A stretch of 64,000 nt of DNA from Sesamum alatum (taxonomy: Eukaryota > Streptophyta > Magnoliopsida > Lamiales > Pedaliaceae), in NCBI GenBank assembly GCA_034509735.1, contig JACGWO010000005.1, positions 23,616,383 to 23,680,382 on the forward strand, given 5' to 3'. Below are positions 42,691 through 54,430 of this stretch, piece after piece. The notes under the pieces are model-generated. The model saw only the letters and a program-made list of their open reading frames with translations, did no database searches and had not been told where the DNA came from. The position numbers and the translations under genes are program-made. Within the stretch, counting starts at the first letter, position 1. Each line of letters begins with the position of its first letter.

Positions 42691-45600
42691 TGTGATAGAC
42701 ATGATCCATTAGCCGACACATAGCTATCTAAAGAAATCCCTAGTGGTTTAAATCCAAAAAATAAACTTGAAAAAGAAGAAGAAAAGAACCACATACAAAC
42801 TCACACTGCATGATCAATTATTAAGAAGAATGTAGCGAAGTGCACAATTTTTCTCTAAGTTAAGATTTTACTGAGAACCTATACACTGTTGGTAGTTTAC
42901 CATCAATGCACACGTCACTAGTATTAGCAAAATTTAACAGAAGACAACATAGTTCTCTAATACATCCATACATAGTAACTTGACAGTGTATCTGGAATCT
43001 CTTTTCTTTTGCTCTACTGCCAAGAGAACCACTTAATCGTGGTATAATGGTGGAGTGAATTCAAATAAATGGCAACACCCTAATAAGAAATTGGAAGTCT
43101 TCCAATACAAATAGAGCAATTGATAATATAATAAGGTTTTGTAATTAGAATGTAAACATAAAAAAGAATTCTGGTTGCCCTTCTTTTCTTTTAAACATAG
43201 ACACATCACATCAAAAGAAATTTCAAAAGTTTTCGAGGCTATATACAAAGTCATATTCTGACAGGTTATAGACAATATATAATCAGGATTTTCAGCACTA
43301 AATACAATCAACAACTAAATTGAAGGAATTTCAAGAGACAGATTATAGACAATATATTACCAGCGACTACTAACCAGTGATGCCCCCGTCATCCATGTAT
43401 AAATGCACTATATGGGAGTATGAAATGATTGTAAAATATGACATATTGTTGCCACATTCAGGATTAAACTTATTTAACTATACCTTGATAAAACCTACGG
43501 ACTAATTTCTCTGACCTTTCTTTAAAGCTTATTGCATTTTGAATACACACATAATTATATAAGATTCTTTTTTGGAAAGAGAGAAAAAACTTGTTGGTTT
43601 CTCGATTAATAGTATCTTTATCCCAGTAACAGAATAATCCATTTCCACATTCTTTAGTAATGAATAAAGCTTTTTGAAATGGAGTAGACATTATATGGTA
43701 ATGTCTTTTTGAAGTGGAAGTAGACATTATATGATTTTAAATTGCAATGAATACAAAAGGACAAAAGGATATTGAGGACTCGACACATCTTTTTTTTTAT
43801 GGTCTTTGTTATCTATATAGGACAAAACAATCTACCTCTGGATTTCAATGTAACAATAGCTTCAGAGGTCTTAACACATGACACAAGTAAAGACCAAGCA
43901 TTAATGAAACATTTAGAAAACACAAGCAACATAACCAAACAAACATTTGTACATGTTCATGAGTTTTACATTAGTAGTAAATTCTATTATAACTCTATCA
44001 AACTTATTGATGTCTAGTTTTAAAATCTCCATCAGCTTCAGTCAAGAGAAAACCCCTTTAGCCGCTCACTAGTGTGCTAAATAATTATGAAATATAGATG
44101 TAAAAAAAAAAATAAAAAAAAAAACTATCACTTAAAACTTCTAAGTAGAACTTTCAAGAAGTAAGATTAACTTTGAATATTTGAAAACGATACATAAGAA
44201 GCATACTAAAACAAGCTAAATAGATAATGCAAGAAAAAAAACAGCTTACAGAAGTCGACAAACACATAATTCAATATATAAAAAAAGAAAATAGATAATC
44301 CTATATAAGATATTTCTTTCTAGAACCTGATAAGCCAAGTTGGAAACTACTTAGAGAAATCTGGTGTGGAGTCCAGTAAAAATAACTTCACAAATTAAAA
44401 GTGAAACAATGTGTGTGCGCAATTTTCAAACCGAAGGTCTACACACACCCTATTCGCTGAAAATCAATGGGTTTGTTTGCTCTAATTTTTACAAACCAAA
44501 ACCTTTCAGAACAAAACATTGAATATTGGAGATTTCCTAAGCCAAACAACTAAACTAGTTTCTGAACTCCTTGAGAAAACATTGTGCGTGCCATCAAACT
44601 GAAGAAATGATCCACAAGATATCATTTAGTACAAAACTAGAAACTCAAGAATTTCACAGCAGAAAATTATGGGTTTGTTTGCTTTCGATTAATTGAAGAA
44701 ATCAAGTGAATGGTGTATGTGTGTGCGATTTTCAACTCAAAACATGCTATAAAAACTATAAAAAAAAAAATGGCTTTTTTGTTCAGTTATTACCTGGTTT
44801 TCTTCGTTCAAGCTGATGGCATCTCTTCCAAATGGTGGTGCTCGGATTTTTCTTCAAGCTGGAAGAACTGAGGTGGTTGTGGGCTTCTTTGATGAAATGG
44901 GGGATATTTAGAGATTTGAAGTGAAGTGGAAAATGAACTTTGAATTTTGAAGTGAATGAAGAAGTGAAATGGAGAAATGGAGATCTTGCAGAAGTGTTAA
45001 AGGGGAAACCAAGCTTGAAGGAAGAATCTACCGTGCGATTTAGGGGATTTTCTTTTAGGGATATTTTTTTATGTAATTTAGGGTTTTTAAATAATATATA
45101 TTCAATAATTAAAAAATCGGAGGGAAGAAATTTTCATAGTAGAGCCAAATTCTTTTGCAACATTCAACAAATATATGTTACAAAAAAACTATAAAACGAC
45201 GTCGTTTTGGTGCACTTTCTTTTCTTATCTCGTACGAATCATTTAATAACAAAATAATATCATAGGAAAAATATTAATGTGTTTGGGAAAACATGATTTG
45301 CAAAGAACACATTGTAAAAAAATGTTAGGTAACATATAAAGAGGAGAAAGTGGTTGGTGAAGATGAAATATTCAAATGAAAAGTAGAGAAATTACAAAAA
45401 AAAATTGAAGTAATATAAAATCCAAACACAAGTATATACAGAGATGACTACTTTGCATAGTTTGAGATGCAAATTGATGTTAGGCATTGTGATTGTGGCA
45501 ATGCTTGTAGCCTAGATTATCTCTATCAAAATTGGATATTGTATATTGGATATTCGCAGCCTATATAAAGTGCTTTGATGAAAAATAATATTTTATAATG

Positions 45601-46053
45601 TGGTGGTTTTCTATTTTCTGCGGACTAATATAATATTATGCTTCTACTTTTTATGTTTAAGCTTATGCCTTTAATGTAATTCTTGAAATTTCAAGTTGTT
45701 ATTAAGTTTTGCTAGTTGTCTATAATATTATGCTTGTGTTGGCCATGAATCAAGTTATAACTATCCCATGCATAAGACTACAGTGAACCTTCAAGTCTGA
45801 AAAATAATTACGGGCATTGTTGTAACAAATACAATCAATTAATATTCCTTTATCAAACACCCATATAGTATGCATACGTTGAACATCATTACCTATGAAA
45901 ATAGGGCAATCATTATATGAACACAATATTTAGTACAAGTCTTGTGAATCCTAAGTAATGCTCCATCCTGACTGATTTAATTCAAACTATAGAGGTCGGT
46001 TGGAAATATTAAATACGAAATAATTTTTTATCTAAAAGTTTAATTTTTTTCAT
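42691..46053. other. AT-rich intergenic sequence, no gene recognised
   Basis: No frame here has recognisable protein motifs. Visible details: a 33-bp tandem duplication ('gaagtggaagtagacattatatg'-like, 43673-43733); two copies of 'atgggtttgtttgct' (about 44468 and 44669), each near a 'gtgtgtgcg.attttcaa' segment (about 44412 and 44720); and a perfect 16-bp palindrome AAAACGACGTCGTTTT at 45195-45210. Confidence 0.5.
45195..45210. other. Perfect palindrome around ACGT core
   Basis: AAAACGACGTCGTTTT is its own reverse complement, with a GACGTC centre of the kind bound by plant bZIP factors. It lies in AT-rich DNA with no gene beside it. A role is not shown. Confidence 0.5.
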
Positions 46054-46061
46054 GAGGTAGC

Positions 46062-46524
46062 TAGGGGTGTTACTAAACCGAATTTCTTGGTTTGGTTCGA
46101 TAAATAATTGAGAAATTTTGGTTGGTTCAGTTAAAGTTTAACCAAACTAAATCATTTCCTTTAAAAAAAACTTCTAAATTTACCTCTCGTAAAGGTACAT
46201 CAATCATTTTAAGTTCCAAATTATATTCACAAAAAAAAGGAACACAAGAATCCAATTCCAATATTAAAATCAAACACAATTCCAATATATAAAAATAATT
46301 AAACTAAACAAAACATCCATCACAAGAATTCAATCATCCATGCTTCATTTTTATGTCTTTTACATGGTATGAATTAGGGCCCCTAACATGTTAAAACATC
46401 TAGCCCTTCTTTCACATTTAAAAAATGATAGTACATATTATATATATTAAAAAATAAATTCTATGTTTGGTTCGGTTAACTGATAACCAAAACTGAAACC
46501 GTGCTCCCCCCCTCCCCCGCCCTA
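46062..46524. mobile_element. Non-autonomous hAT-type element (463 bp)
   Basis: Left end TAGGGGTGTTACTAAACCG; right end (reverse complement) TAGGGCGGGGG. Flanks are GAGGTAGC (46054-46061) and GAGGTAGT (46525-46532), an 8-bp duplication with one mismatch. Subterminal TTGGTTCGGTT / AACCAAA repeats resemble those of the 3872-bp hAT transposon at 15417. No coding sequence; it would have depended on a hAT transposase supplied elsewhere. Confidence 0.75.
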
Positions 46525-46903
46525 GAGGTAGTTATTTAATATGGAATAAGAGCCACATCAGACAATTTTAATTTTTTTTTAGTTTGAATCAACCCATGTA
46601 TTTATGGAAAAATATTTTCACATGCGAGACTTCTAGAAGAAAAAATAATACGACCTGCATGTGAGAGGATGTATTGGATATATTCAATATGAAATGATTT
46701 TCCACTATGAAAATTTAAACTTTTAAATGTGTTAGTTACTTAGCAGCTAACCATATCTCAATATCTAGGTGTTTGATCAAGACACTATTCATTCACATAT
46801 ATTCCTTATAAGTTGTGATTTCACTCTCAAATCCTAACCTAACTCAATTTCAATTTTCAAACCACTAGATCGATAAGCATACAACATGGCACTCCACTGC
46901 GAT

Positions 46904-47111
46904 TAGGGGTGGCAATATGGCGGATATGGTAGACTTATGACACCCCATCCCGCTACCAAACCTGCAAGGGTGGATCTAACCCGATAGACCCGAGTTCTTT
47001 TTTTTTTTCTTAAAGATAAAGAAGAGGAAGAGGGTGAGAGAAAAGATTGTGCTAAGTTTATGGTTTTCCCAGGACGGTTTATCCCAGATCTGGGTCTAAT
47101 TGTCACCCCTA
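46904..47111. mobile_element. Miniature hAT-type element (208 bp)
   Basis: Ends TAGGGGTGGCAAT and ATTGTCACCCCTA form a 13-bp inverted repeat with one mismatch. Flanks ACTGCGAT (46896-46903) and ACTATGAT (47112-47119) agree at 6 of 8 positions. Subterminal GACCCGA/TCTGGGT words are typical of plant hAT miniature elements. Non-coding. Confidence 0.75.
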
Positions 47112-47930
47112 ACTATGATGCCCAAAACCCTTCAACAATTAGAAGCCTTCAACCATGAATAACACTATCAACTTGAGAATATCCCTAATGCAATGTGCTA
47201 TATGTTGTCAAGCAGCTCATGTTACAACTGCAAACTTTAACCAAGTTACGTGTTGCACTGTCTTGGCATTCCTCATATGCAGGCAATACAAGCTTGTCAT
47301 GTCGATATATGAAATAATCGAGTGACACCGGGCAACTACTTCACTTTCTATAATAAGTTTGTGCTGATATGGAAATAAAGTCGGTCAATGGTCAAATCCA
47401 TGCTAAGTCGATGCTTTATGCACTGCGTGTTTGCATAGTTACAAACACCTCATTTTTTTGTTGCTAAACTCTATTTTATCCCCTGTGTTTTCTCGAAATA
47501 GCTCAAATCCCTCATGTGTTTTAAAAATAGGTTAAAAAACTCCCATGTTAACTTCAGCGCAAAACCTCCTTCCATTAGAAATTGTGCACGTGTGGGTGGT
47601 GCATTTAGGCTTGGATTTTTACATGTTCGGACTTTTTTTGGGCCCTTAATAGACAAATATGCCCCTATGTTGTGTTTAAAATTGCCATGGTCAAATTTAC
47701 TTGTCTTTAGTGGTTTTTTTTTTATATAATTTCATCCTTCCTAAAAAGATAAATGACTTTGTTCTTAGATATATTTATTTAAATATCATAATACCAAAAT
47801 ATATATATACATTTTTTTAAATTATAATTAAAAATAAAAATAAAACTAAAATCACAATTCAAAAAATAATATACTAAATTTTATGTTTCAAATTTAAATA
47901 TCTATATCAACATATATGTTAATCAATTAT

Positions 47931-50160
47931 TGTTAGAATAGGTGACTAGAAAGCCAATAGGTTAGGCATTTTGTAACCTATTTGACAACTTGATGTAATA
48001 TAATATTATGTAATAATAAAATGAGTATTCGTTACCTTTGGTATTCTCTTTGTTGTGCTCATTTTTCATATGCTAAAATGGTGTTTTACATATATCGCAA
48101 CAAAGCCCACAGACCACGATTAACAAATCATGCAGTTGGGCCACGCATTGGATGGTGGTCATGAAATCAACTGATTAAGAGTTGGGTCTGAAACGATCCA
48201 AGTCGAGGACCTCGAGACAGGGCATCGAGAGTCCTATAGAGACTTGTATCAAAAGTCATGTTCATTGGATGAGTGTCGTGTTTCGTCGGCGACATGCGTG
48301 GGATGCCTATGGGTTGGTCGACTGGGGTCGAGCCGACTGGGGTCGAGCCGACTGGACTGACTCGCGGGGATCATCATATGAAAACCTTGAAGGCTTGGTC
48401 GATATGATTGGATTTTTCCGGTTCCGATAGTACGGGAGTAGTCCTCAGACTTGAGGAACCATGGCAGTCACGTGCACATGACGGTTGTATCTTGGATCTG
48501 GCGAGAGGTGATCATTCTGTAAAATGATCATTATAAGCCTTGTCTAGTGCAGTCAAAATGTGTAGCGAGGACGGTGGGTTCCAAGAAGAGGATCCATCCC
48601 CTGTCAGTATGTGACACAGGTATCTCCTATGCACTCAGAGACACGTTCATGCTGTTTAAATATGTGGCCATAGTAGTTGGTCGAACAGGAAATGGTTTCC
48701 TGTGTCGATGCAATGAGGCATGCGTAGTCTCGAGTATTAAGCATAGATGCCTAGTCAAGAATGGGAACCGACACCCAATTTCATACCCCAGACTAAGGCC
48801 GGAAGACGGTAGACGGAAGGACCGTACCCATACGGAATCGGCGCCCAAATGTTCACGCCAACATTCACCTAGTTTCTAGTGCAATGGACCGTTGCTAGAC
48901 GACCACCCATGGTAACGGGCCCTTGTGGGACACAGACCCAAGTCTAGCAGAGGGTGAACCTATAGGGTCACACACAAATCACCGAGAAGGTGGAGAAATT
49001 GACTTGGAGTCAATTTCGGAGGATGACTAAGTAATTGGATTACTTAAGAGATAGTCCATTGGATGGACGAGCCGATATTGTATCAGGCCCTCGTTTAATC
49101 GGTAAATAGGATTTATCGATTAAACTATAAAGTTGAGACGTTGGATCTTTTAATTGGATTAAAAGATCAATGGGGATTATTTAAGTGGACCTTAAATTAA
49201 ATTGGATTTAATTTTTGATTCGTTGTAATTGGATTACAGTGGAATTCGGTCCGTTAAATTTTGACTCGGGAGGTGTGTTAATTCCAATTTTGAAATAGGA
49301 AGAAGTTGGACTTCTTACCTAGTTAGGCATGGCCGAAAATGCTACCTTGGAGGGAGCAAAAAATTCGACCATGTTTGGTGCTTGATGTGGTTGACTTGTC
49401 TCTTTTTGGTAAGAGACAAATCAAATCCAATCAAGCCTCTCTCTTTTGGTATGATTTAATCATACCTTAAGAGATGGTAGGCTTGATTGAAGAATTGATG
49501 GTGATTGATTGGGATGAATGTAGACATACTTGGATGAACCTAGACACATTCGAATAATCACATTAATTATGTATATATATGAGTATATACTAACATCAAC
49601 GCATAGGATTCATTATTCATCTTTTCTAGGAAAAGAAGAAGAAAAATCACACTCTCTCCCTCCTAAGCTCTTGGCCACTCTCCCTCTCTCTTTTCTTGTG
49701 TTCTTCATTTGATATAGGATCAATTGGAAGAAAAAACTACGTTTAAGAAGAACATTAATTGATAGTGTTCATCTTCTTAAACCAAACCCTCCCTAGATCC
49801 GTTTTCTTCTAGCAAGGAAAACAAGGATCTCTTTCGGTGTGGTGTGGATCACCTTTGGAGAGTTCATATGTTTGAACTTCGTGGACATTCCAGAGAGGAA
49901 CAACGCAAGTAGCGGCACACGTGAAAAACTACAAAGGTAACTTCGGCTTATACGCTTTCGTAGTTTATTTCGATTATATGCCCTATGTTCAATATCCATT
50001 TTATATTGATTATCCTACATCGAACGCCCGGTTGAGCACCCAAGGGTACACCCTTTGGGATCTTGTGATTATTACGTTTATTTATGCAGTTTAAATTTAC
50101 GTATTTGCATCCGTCTTCTCGCTTCCGCTAGCGCTCTCGGGCAGATTCGCTTGTCCTTTA
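47931..50160 (+). repeat. Solo copia LTR (2230 bp)
   Basis: Starts TGTTAGAATAGGTGAC and ends TCCTTTA (TTCA mutated to TTTA). Flanked by a perfect 5-bp duplication ATTAT (47926-47930 and 50161-50165); removing it restores 'caattataacaatta', a sequence also present uninterrupted near 11376-11390. CGAGGACCTCG at 48204-48214 and the core block at 48864. Same subfamily as the LTRs of element 1. No primer site or purine tract, hence solo. A 17-bp near-duplication 'ggtcgagccgactgg' occurs at about 48320-48356. Confidence 0.95.
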
Positions 50161-50180
50161 ATTATAACAATTATATTTTA

Positions 50181-50602
50181 GGGTAAATTATAGCCACCTC
50201 ATTCTGAGATTTGGCATAATTACAAATATCCCCTCATTGTTTGTAAAATTATAAATACCCCCTTGAGATTTGTAATTTTTAATCAAAGGCCTGAAATTGA
50301 TCATTTTGCCCTTGAATTTTCAGTTAAAATTGTAAAAAGATCAATCGATACAAATTGCATTATTGCTCCTCTGTGTAAAAAACTTAAAACACCTCTCTAT
50401 TCGTATTGTAGTCCAAAAAAATTCAAAAAAATTTAAGAATAATTTAGTTTGCATAAGGGCATTTTGGTTAGTTCACCCATAAAAATGGATGAAAATAGAT
50501 TATTTGTTAGACAGTTACAAACCTCGGGGGGGTATTTGTAATTTTTCAAATGGAGTATTTGTAATTATGTCAAATCTCAGGGGAGGTAGCTATAATTTAT
50601 CC
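50181..50602. mobile_element. Mutator-type miniature element (422 bp)
   Basis: Inverted ends of about 75 bp: left GGGTAAATTATAGCCACCTC, right (reverse complement) GGATAAATTATAGCTACCTC, continuing with matching 'tgagatttg.cataattacaaata' segments. Flanked by a perfect 9-bp duplication TATATTTTA (50172-50180 and 50603-50611), the length typical of Mutator-like elements. Non-coding. It sits just inside the target of the solo LTR. Confidence 0.9.
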
Positions 50603-50928
50603 TATATTTTATTACTAATTTAAATTATTATTTCATTTAACTAGATTTAAATAAATCATAATATTTCAGTTTAAATATACATAATAAGTATTTAAAACTA
50701 AAATTTAATACTTTATTTTTAATTATTTTAGGTTTTCAAAGATTTAAAATTAAACTTCTTATTTTAAGAAACTTAACAAAAATAAAAATGAAAATTTTCG
50801 TTTATTTTTTAATCTAGGCTACGACGATCGCCGTCACTCAGACGTGCCATGGGCAAAGGCGATCATCATTGCCACATTCTGCCCTAGGTGACGGCCGCGT
50901 AGCACAAATTGGGGGCGGCAGCGATGAC

Positions 50929-50990
50929 TGGCTGGGGGGGGTAGGGGAGGTAGGCCACTGGGGGAAGGGGGTGGGGTGTGGGGTTAATTT
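50929..50990 (+). repeat. G-rich tract with quadruplex potential
   Basis: Several runs of four or more G's (GGGGGGGG, GGGG, GGGGG, GGGGG, GGGG, GGGG) within about 60 bases, ending GGGGTTAATTTTAA. The C-rich tract near 11553-11665 looks like a relative in the opposite orientation. Confidence 0.6.
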
Positions 50991-51498
50991 TAATTAATTA
51001 ATTTTTTAAAAATAATATATTATTTATAATATATTTAAAATTTGTTAAATCTATGCCCTTAATTTTTATAAATTTGAGATCTAACGATTGAGATTAATTG
51101 ATTAGACGACTCTTATAGAATCAAAAAAGATCCAATGATTGTTTTGTTAACATCAACATTTTTCTTCAAAATCCATACTAAGGGAATTAGGTGTAAACGG
51201 CGAATTTTTGGAAGGGGTGTAAGTGTAATTTTAAAACTTCTTTGGGAAAAAGTGTAATTTCATATTTTCGGAGAGGGTCTAAGTGTAATTAACCCTAAGA
51301 AATAATATATAATAGGTAAGGTCATAACGGTCACTTGGTAAAAAATTCACGTCGTTAGTTACATTTAATAGAGAGGGGCAAGTAAGGTACGTTTAAGAAA
51401 ATAGAGGGTGTTTTTAGCTTACTTTTGAAACACAAGGGAAGTGCGGTTAGTTGAGTTTTCACAATAAGGGAGGGTTTTATGCTATTTGGCCTTTTTTT

Positions 51499-51706
51499 TC
51501 TTGAGAAAGAAGTTATATTATTATATACTAGAAGAAATCAAGAGAACTTGTTCAGGACAATCAATTGAATATGCTCTGATAATTCATCGAATATTGTTGC
51601 ATTTATTATGCGTCGAGCACATCTAGCTAAAGCATGTACTATTGCATTATTTTCTTTTCCAGTGAATTCAAAAGTCATTCTCCTAAGCTTCTTTGATAAA
51701 TTCTTA
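51499..51706 (-). pseudogene. LINE RNase H, C-terminal part
   Basis: Reads LSKKLRRMTFEFTGKENN, then AIVHALARCARR, the signature of the C-terminal RNase H (RVT_3) domain of plant LINEs, where a conserved Asn...His-Ala-Leu-Ala motif occurs. A stop at 51538 is followed by a short 3' end and oligo(A). Open over about 55 codons. Confidence 0.75.
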
Positions 51707-51716
51707 ACGTCTTGCA

Positions 51717-52141
51717 GGGGAAATAGCATTTTTCATCCCATAACTTAGGCCCTTTCCACTTTTGGTCCCATTAGATATGGGATGCTCACTTTTGATCCTG
51801 TAACATTCAAAAAGTAGCACTTTCGATCCCATAACACTTTCCGTTAGATATTTAACAGAAAATGCCACGTGGCCGTTAAGTGCATGGGACCAAAATTGTT
51901 ATTTTTTTAAAGTTATGGGACGAAAAGTGAAAATTTCATAACACATGGGACCAAAAGTGTAAAGGCCCTAATGGCCACGTGCTAAGCACGTGGTGTTTTT
52001 CATTAAAAAATTTAACAAAAAAGTGGCATGGGACTAAAAGTGCTACTTTTAGAAGTTACGGATCAAAAGTGAGAATTCCGTAGTCAATGGGATCAAAAGT
52101 GGGAAGGCCCTAAGTTACAGGACGAAAAGTGTTATTTCCCC
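51717..52141. mobile_element. Mutator-type miniature element (425 bp) inside the LINE
   Basis: Left end GGGGAAATAGCATTTTTC and right end (reverse complement) GGGGAAATAACACTTTTC begin inverted repeats of 50 bp or more that include 'taactta.g.ccttyccacttttg'. A perfect 10-bp duplication ACGTCTTGCA flanks it (51707-51716 and 52142-52151). The interior repeats the phrase 'gggac.aaaagtg' on both strands. Non-coding. Its removal rejoins the LINE RNase H frame. Confidence 0.9.
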
Positions 52142-52151
52142 ACGTCTTGCA

Positions 52152-52263
52152 CTATTGTCCCTCATTCTTATGTATTGTGGTCCATCAAGTTCAACATACA
52201 ATGTCATTTGGCCACAATATTCCTACGTTGTCATAGTCTTGCAGCCTCTACTGATATCCAACA
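52152..52263 (-). pseudogene. LINE RNase H, middle part
   Basis: Short minus-strand remnant (EAARL, then NIVAK, then in another frame LDGPQYIRMRDNSA-like) between the miniature element and the copia LTR. It connects the RNase H start at about 56350-56540 with its end at 51499-51706. Frame is broken. Confidence 0.6.
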
Positions 52264-54417
52264 TGTTGGGGTAGTGCCTGACGTGCCAACTAGACTGACA
52301 TATGCTAGCTAAGAAGCACAGTTTAATATCCCATGCATAACGATCTTATTTGCATAACATCAATAACATACGACATTCTTCATTCATATTTGTGCTTGCA
52401 AATATATCTATATAATAGAATTAAGTCACTAGGTCATACATGATTATAACACATGGTTGCATATGATAGTGATCATAAATTGTGTGCAAGGTTTTGGCCT
52501 TAAATATTTCAAGTTAAGGATCAATGAAATTGGGATATCATTGATCCCGTGGAGGCTTGCTCACATGAATCACCCTTTTGAAAAGCCTCGTTTCATGGAC
52601 GTTGGTGTGGAGATACTAATGTGTTTGTGAGGGTGCATGTTCGGAACAAGTCCATACTTTGGACTTAATCCACTGAACGGCTCTGTAGGAAATTCTTATT
52701 GGAGTGACAACGTCCAATTAAGAATTTTCTAATACGATAGTGCAATATTAGTCATTAGACTCGAGGCATCATTGTCGTCTTATATGAGGTCCCTTGTATT
52801 TTGATTTATCCTTGGTCATTGAGGTGATCATAAAGGGGATATTTTGGGTACAAGCTCATCTAATATGAAGATCAATGAGGGACACGTCAGGGATTCATCG
52901 ACCTACATTAAGTAGTAGGAGATTTCCTATGCTCTTTACTTTTTTAATTAACAAGTCATTGGCCAAGAAGGCACGACAACTAGGCATAGGGATTCATAGG
53001 TTGATTGTCTTAATCAAGATAGTAAAGAGGTGATATAGTTGTAGAACCAATAAGGTTTCAAATGAAAATCCATATCTTAGACTTAATAGGGAGATAATTG
53101 ATGAGAGGATCCTACTTGCGTGGCACTCCCTGTCTAAAGGTTACTCACCTTCACCTAGAGATAGGTCTTCATGACGTGTTGCTAGACTTCAACCATGATT
53201 ATAGAGTTTTTGGAATTAAGGCGTTAATTCCAAAATAATTTAATTAATGGTTAATTGAATTTGACACGTCATAATAGTTGTGAGTCTATGAATATCACTA
53301 GGGTGAAACTAAGGGGTCAAACTTACTTGGAGAAGCTCAACTTCTAGATCTCGATTAGTTCAATTGTTGAATTAAGTCATGAGTTAATTAGATTAGTTCA
53401 AGTAAATTGTAATTTAATTCAAAGATTGATTTAAATGGTGTAGAAAATTTATTAACTAAAGTAGTTAAATATTTTTATAGCTCAATTAACTTAATGGGAT
53501 TCAATCAATTGTGTAAAGATACTTAATTGGATTAAATAGAAACATATCAATTTGGTTAGATAAGCAAAAAATAAAAAATAAAATTAATTGATATGATTAG
53601 TAAATTGATCCCCAATTAATTTTTGTAAGCCATAAATTATATGATGGAATTTGGAATTTCATTGGAAGAATAAATTTGGATTTAATTTTTTCATGGACGA
53701 ATCCTTAAATATTTTTCTTGCAGGACAAGAAAATTATTTTTCAATAAAATTGATGAGAAAAAAGATGGAAAATTAATTGTGGTGGGGAAATAAATAATTA
53801 ATGGTTAAGTAAAAGAGTTTGAACTAAAGTATGACTCTAATTCAAACTCCACTACACAATTAAATCCTTGTAGATGAAGGATTCCATCCCTATAGACGGG
53901 GATGTTGCTGGCCAGCCATATACACTTCGAAGAAGCCAAAAATTGGCCCCCTCTCTTCTTCTATCAATTAAATATTTCTTAGGATTTCCATCTTGTTCTA
54001 ATTAATAAAAACAAAGGTGGAACATCCACACCTAAATATATACCATTAGATTGTGTTAGGCATCTTCTCTTTGAGAGATTTACAAGTTAGGGTTTGAAAT
54101 CCACCACTAGCATGGATTCAAATGTCGGTGGGCATTCAATGTGTGGATACCATTAGAAGAGCAATGTTTGGGGCTTGGCAATTTGACACAGTTGTGTTTG
54201 TGGTGGGATAATGCTTTGCAGTGTTTCAATTACCTCTACAACAACCCAAGTGCAAAAAGGTATTAATATGTTAAACCTTTTCGAGTTTATTTTGTGTTCG
54301 TGCATGATTCCGTTAAACGATTGGGCAAGGATTTTATGTATCAGTTGTTATGCATGTTTAATTATGAATTAAAATTTTAAATTTTCATTGTGCCCCTTAC
54401 CTAAATTGAAACTACCA
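52264..54417 (+). repeat. 5' LTR of element G (2154 bp)
   Basis: Starts TGTTGGGGTAGTGCC and ends AACTACCA. The conserved core is recognisable from 53151 (TTCACCTAGAG, GTTGCTAGAC, then 'agggtgaaactaaggggtca' near 53302), at offset 887, despite little similarity elsewhere to the TGTTAGAATAGG LTRs. Confidence 0.9.
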
Positions 54418-54418
54418 G

Positions 54419-54430
54419 TGGTATCAAAGA
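54419..54430 (+). other. Primer binding site, element G
   Basis: TGGTATCAAAGA, two or three changes from TGGTATCAGAGC, one base after the LTR end. Confidence 0.8.

Larger units (their letters stand above)
47439..51490. repeat. AT-rich repeat with diverged long inverted ends (possible Mutator-like), host of later insertions
   Basis: The segment at 47465-47570 ('tcccctgtgttttctcg', 'ccctcatgtgttttaaaa', 'aactcccatg') and the reverse complement of 51395-51485 ('ccctcccttattgtg', 'cttcccttgtgtttcaaa', 'aacaccctc') are similar over about 90 bp, suggesting diverged terminal inverted repeats. Between them are a solo LTR (47931-50160), a miniature element (50181-50602) and a G-rich tract (50929-50990). 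No target duplication was found, so the single-element interpretation is tentative. No coding capacity. Confidence 0.35.

Noticed and set aside
43033..43727. Minus-strand frames of 85-93 codons (for example beginning MLIVFSAENPDY)
   Set aside because: No recognisable motifs, AT-rich composition and no splice context; open length is expected by chance.
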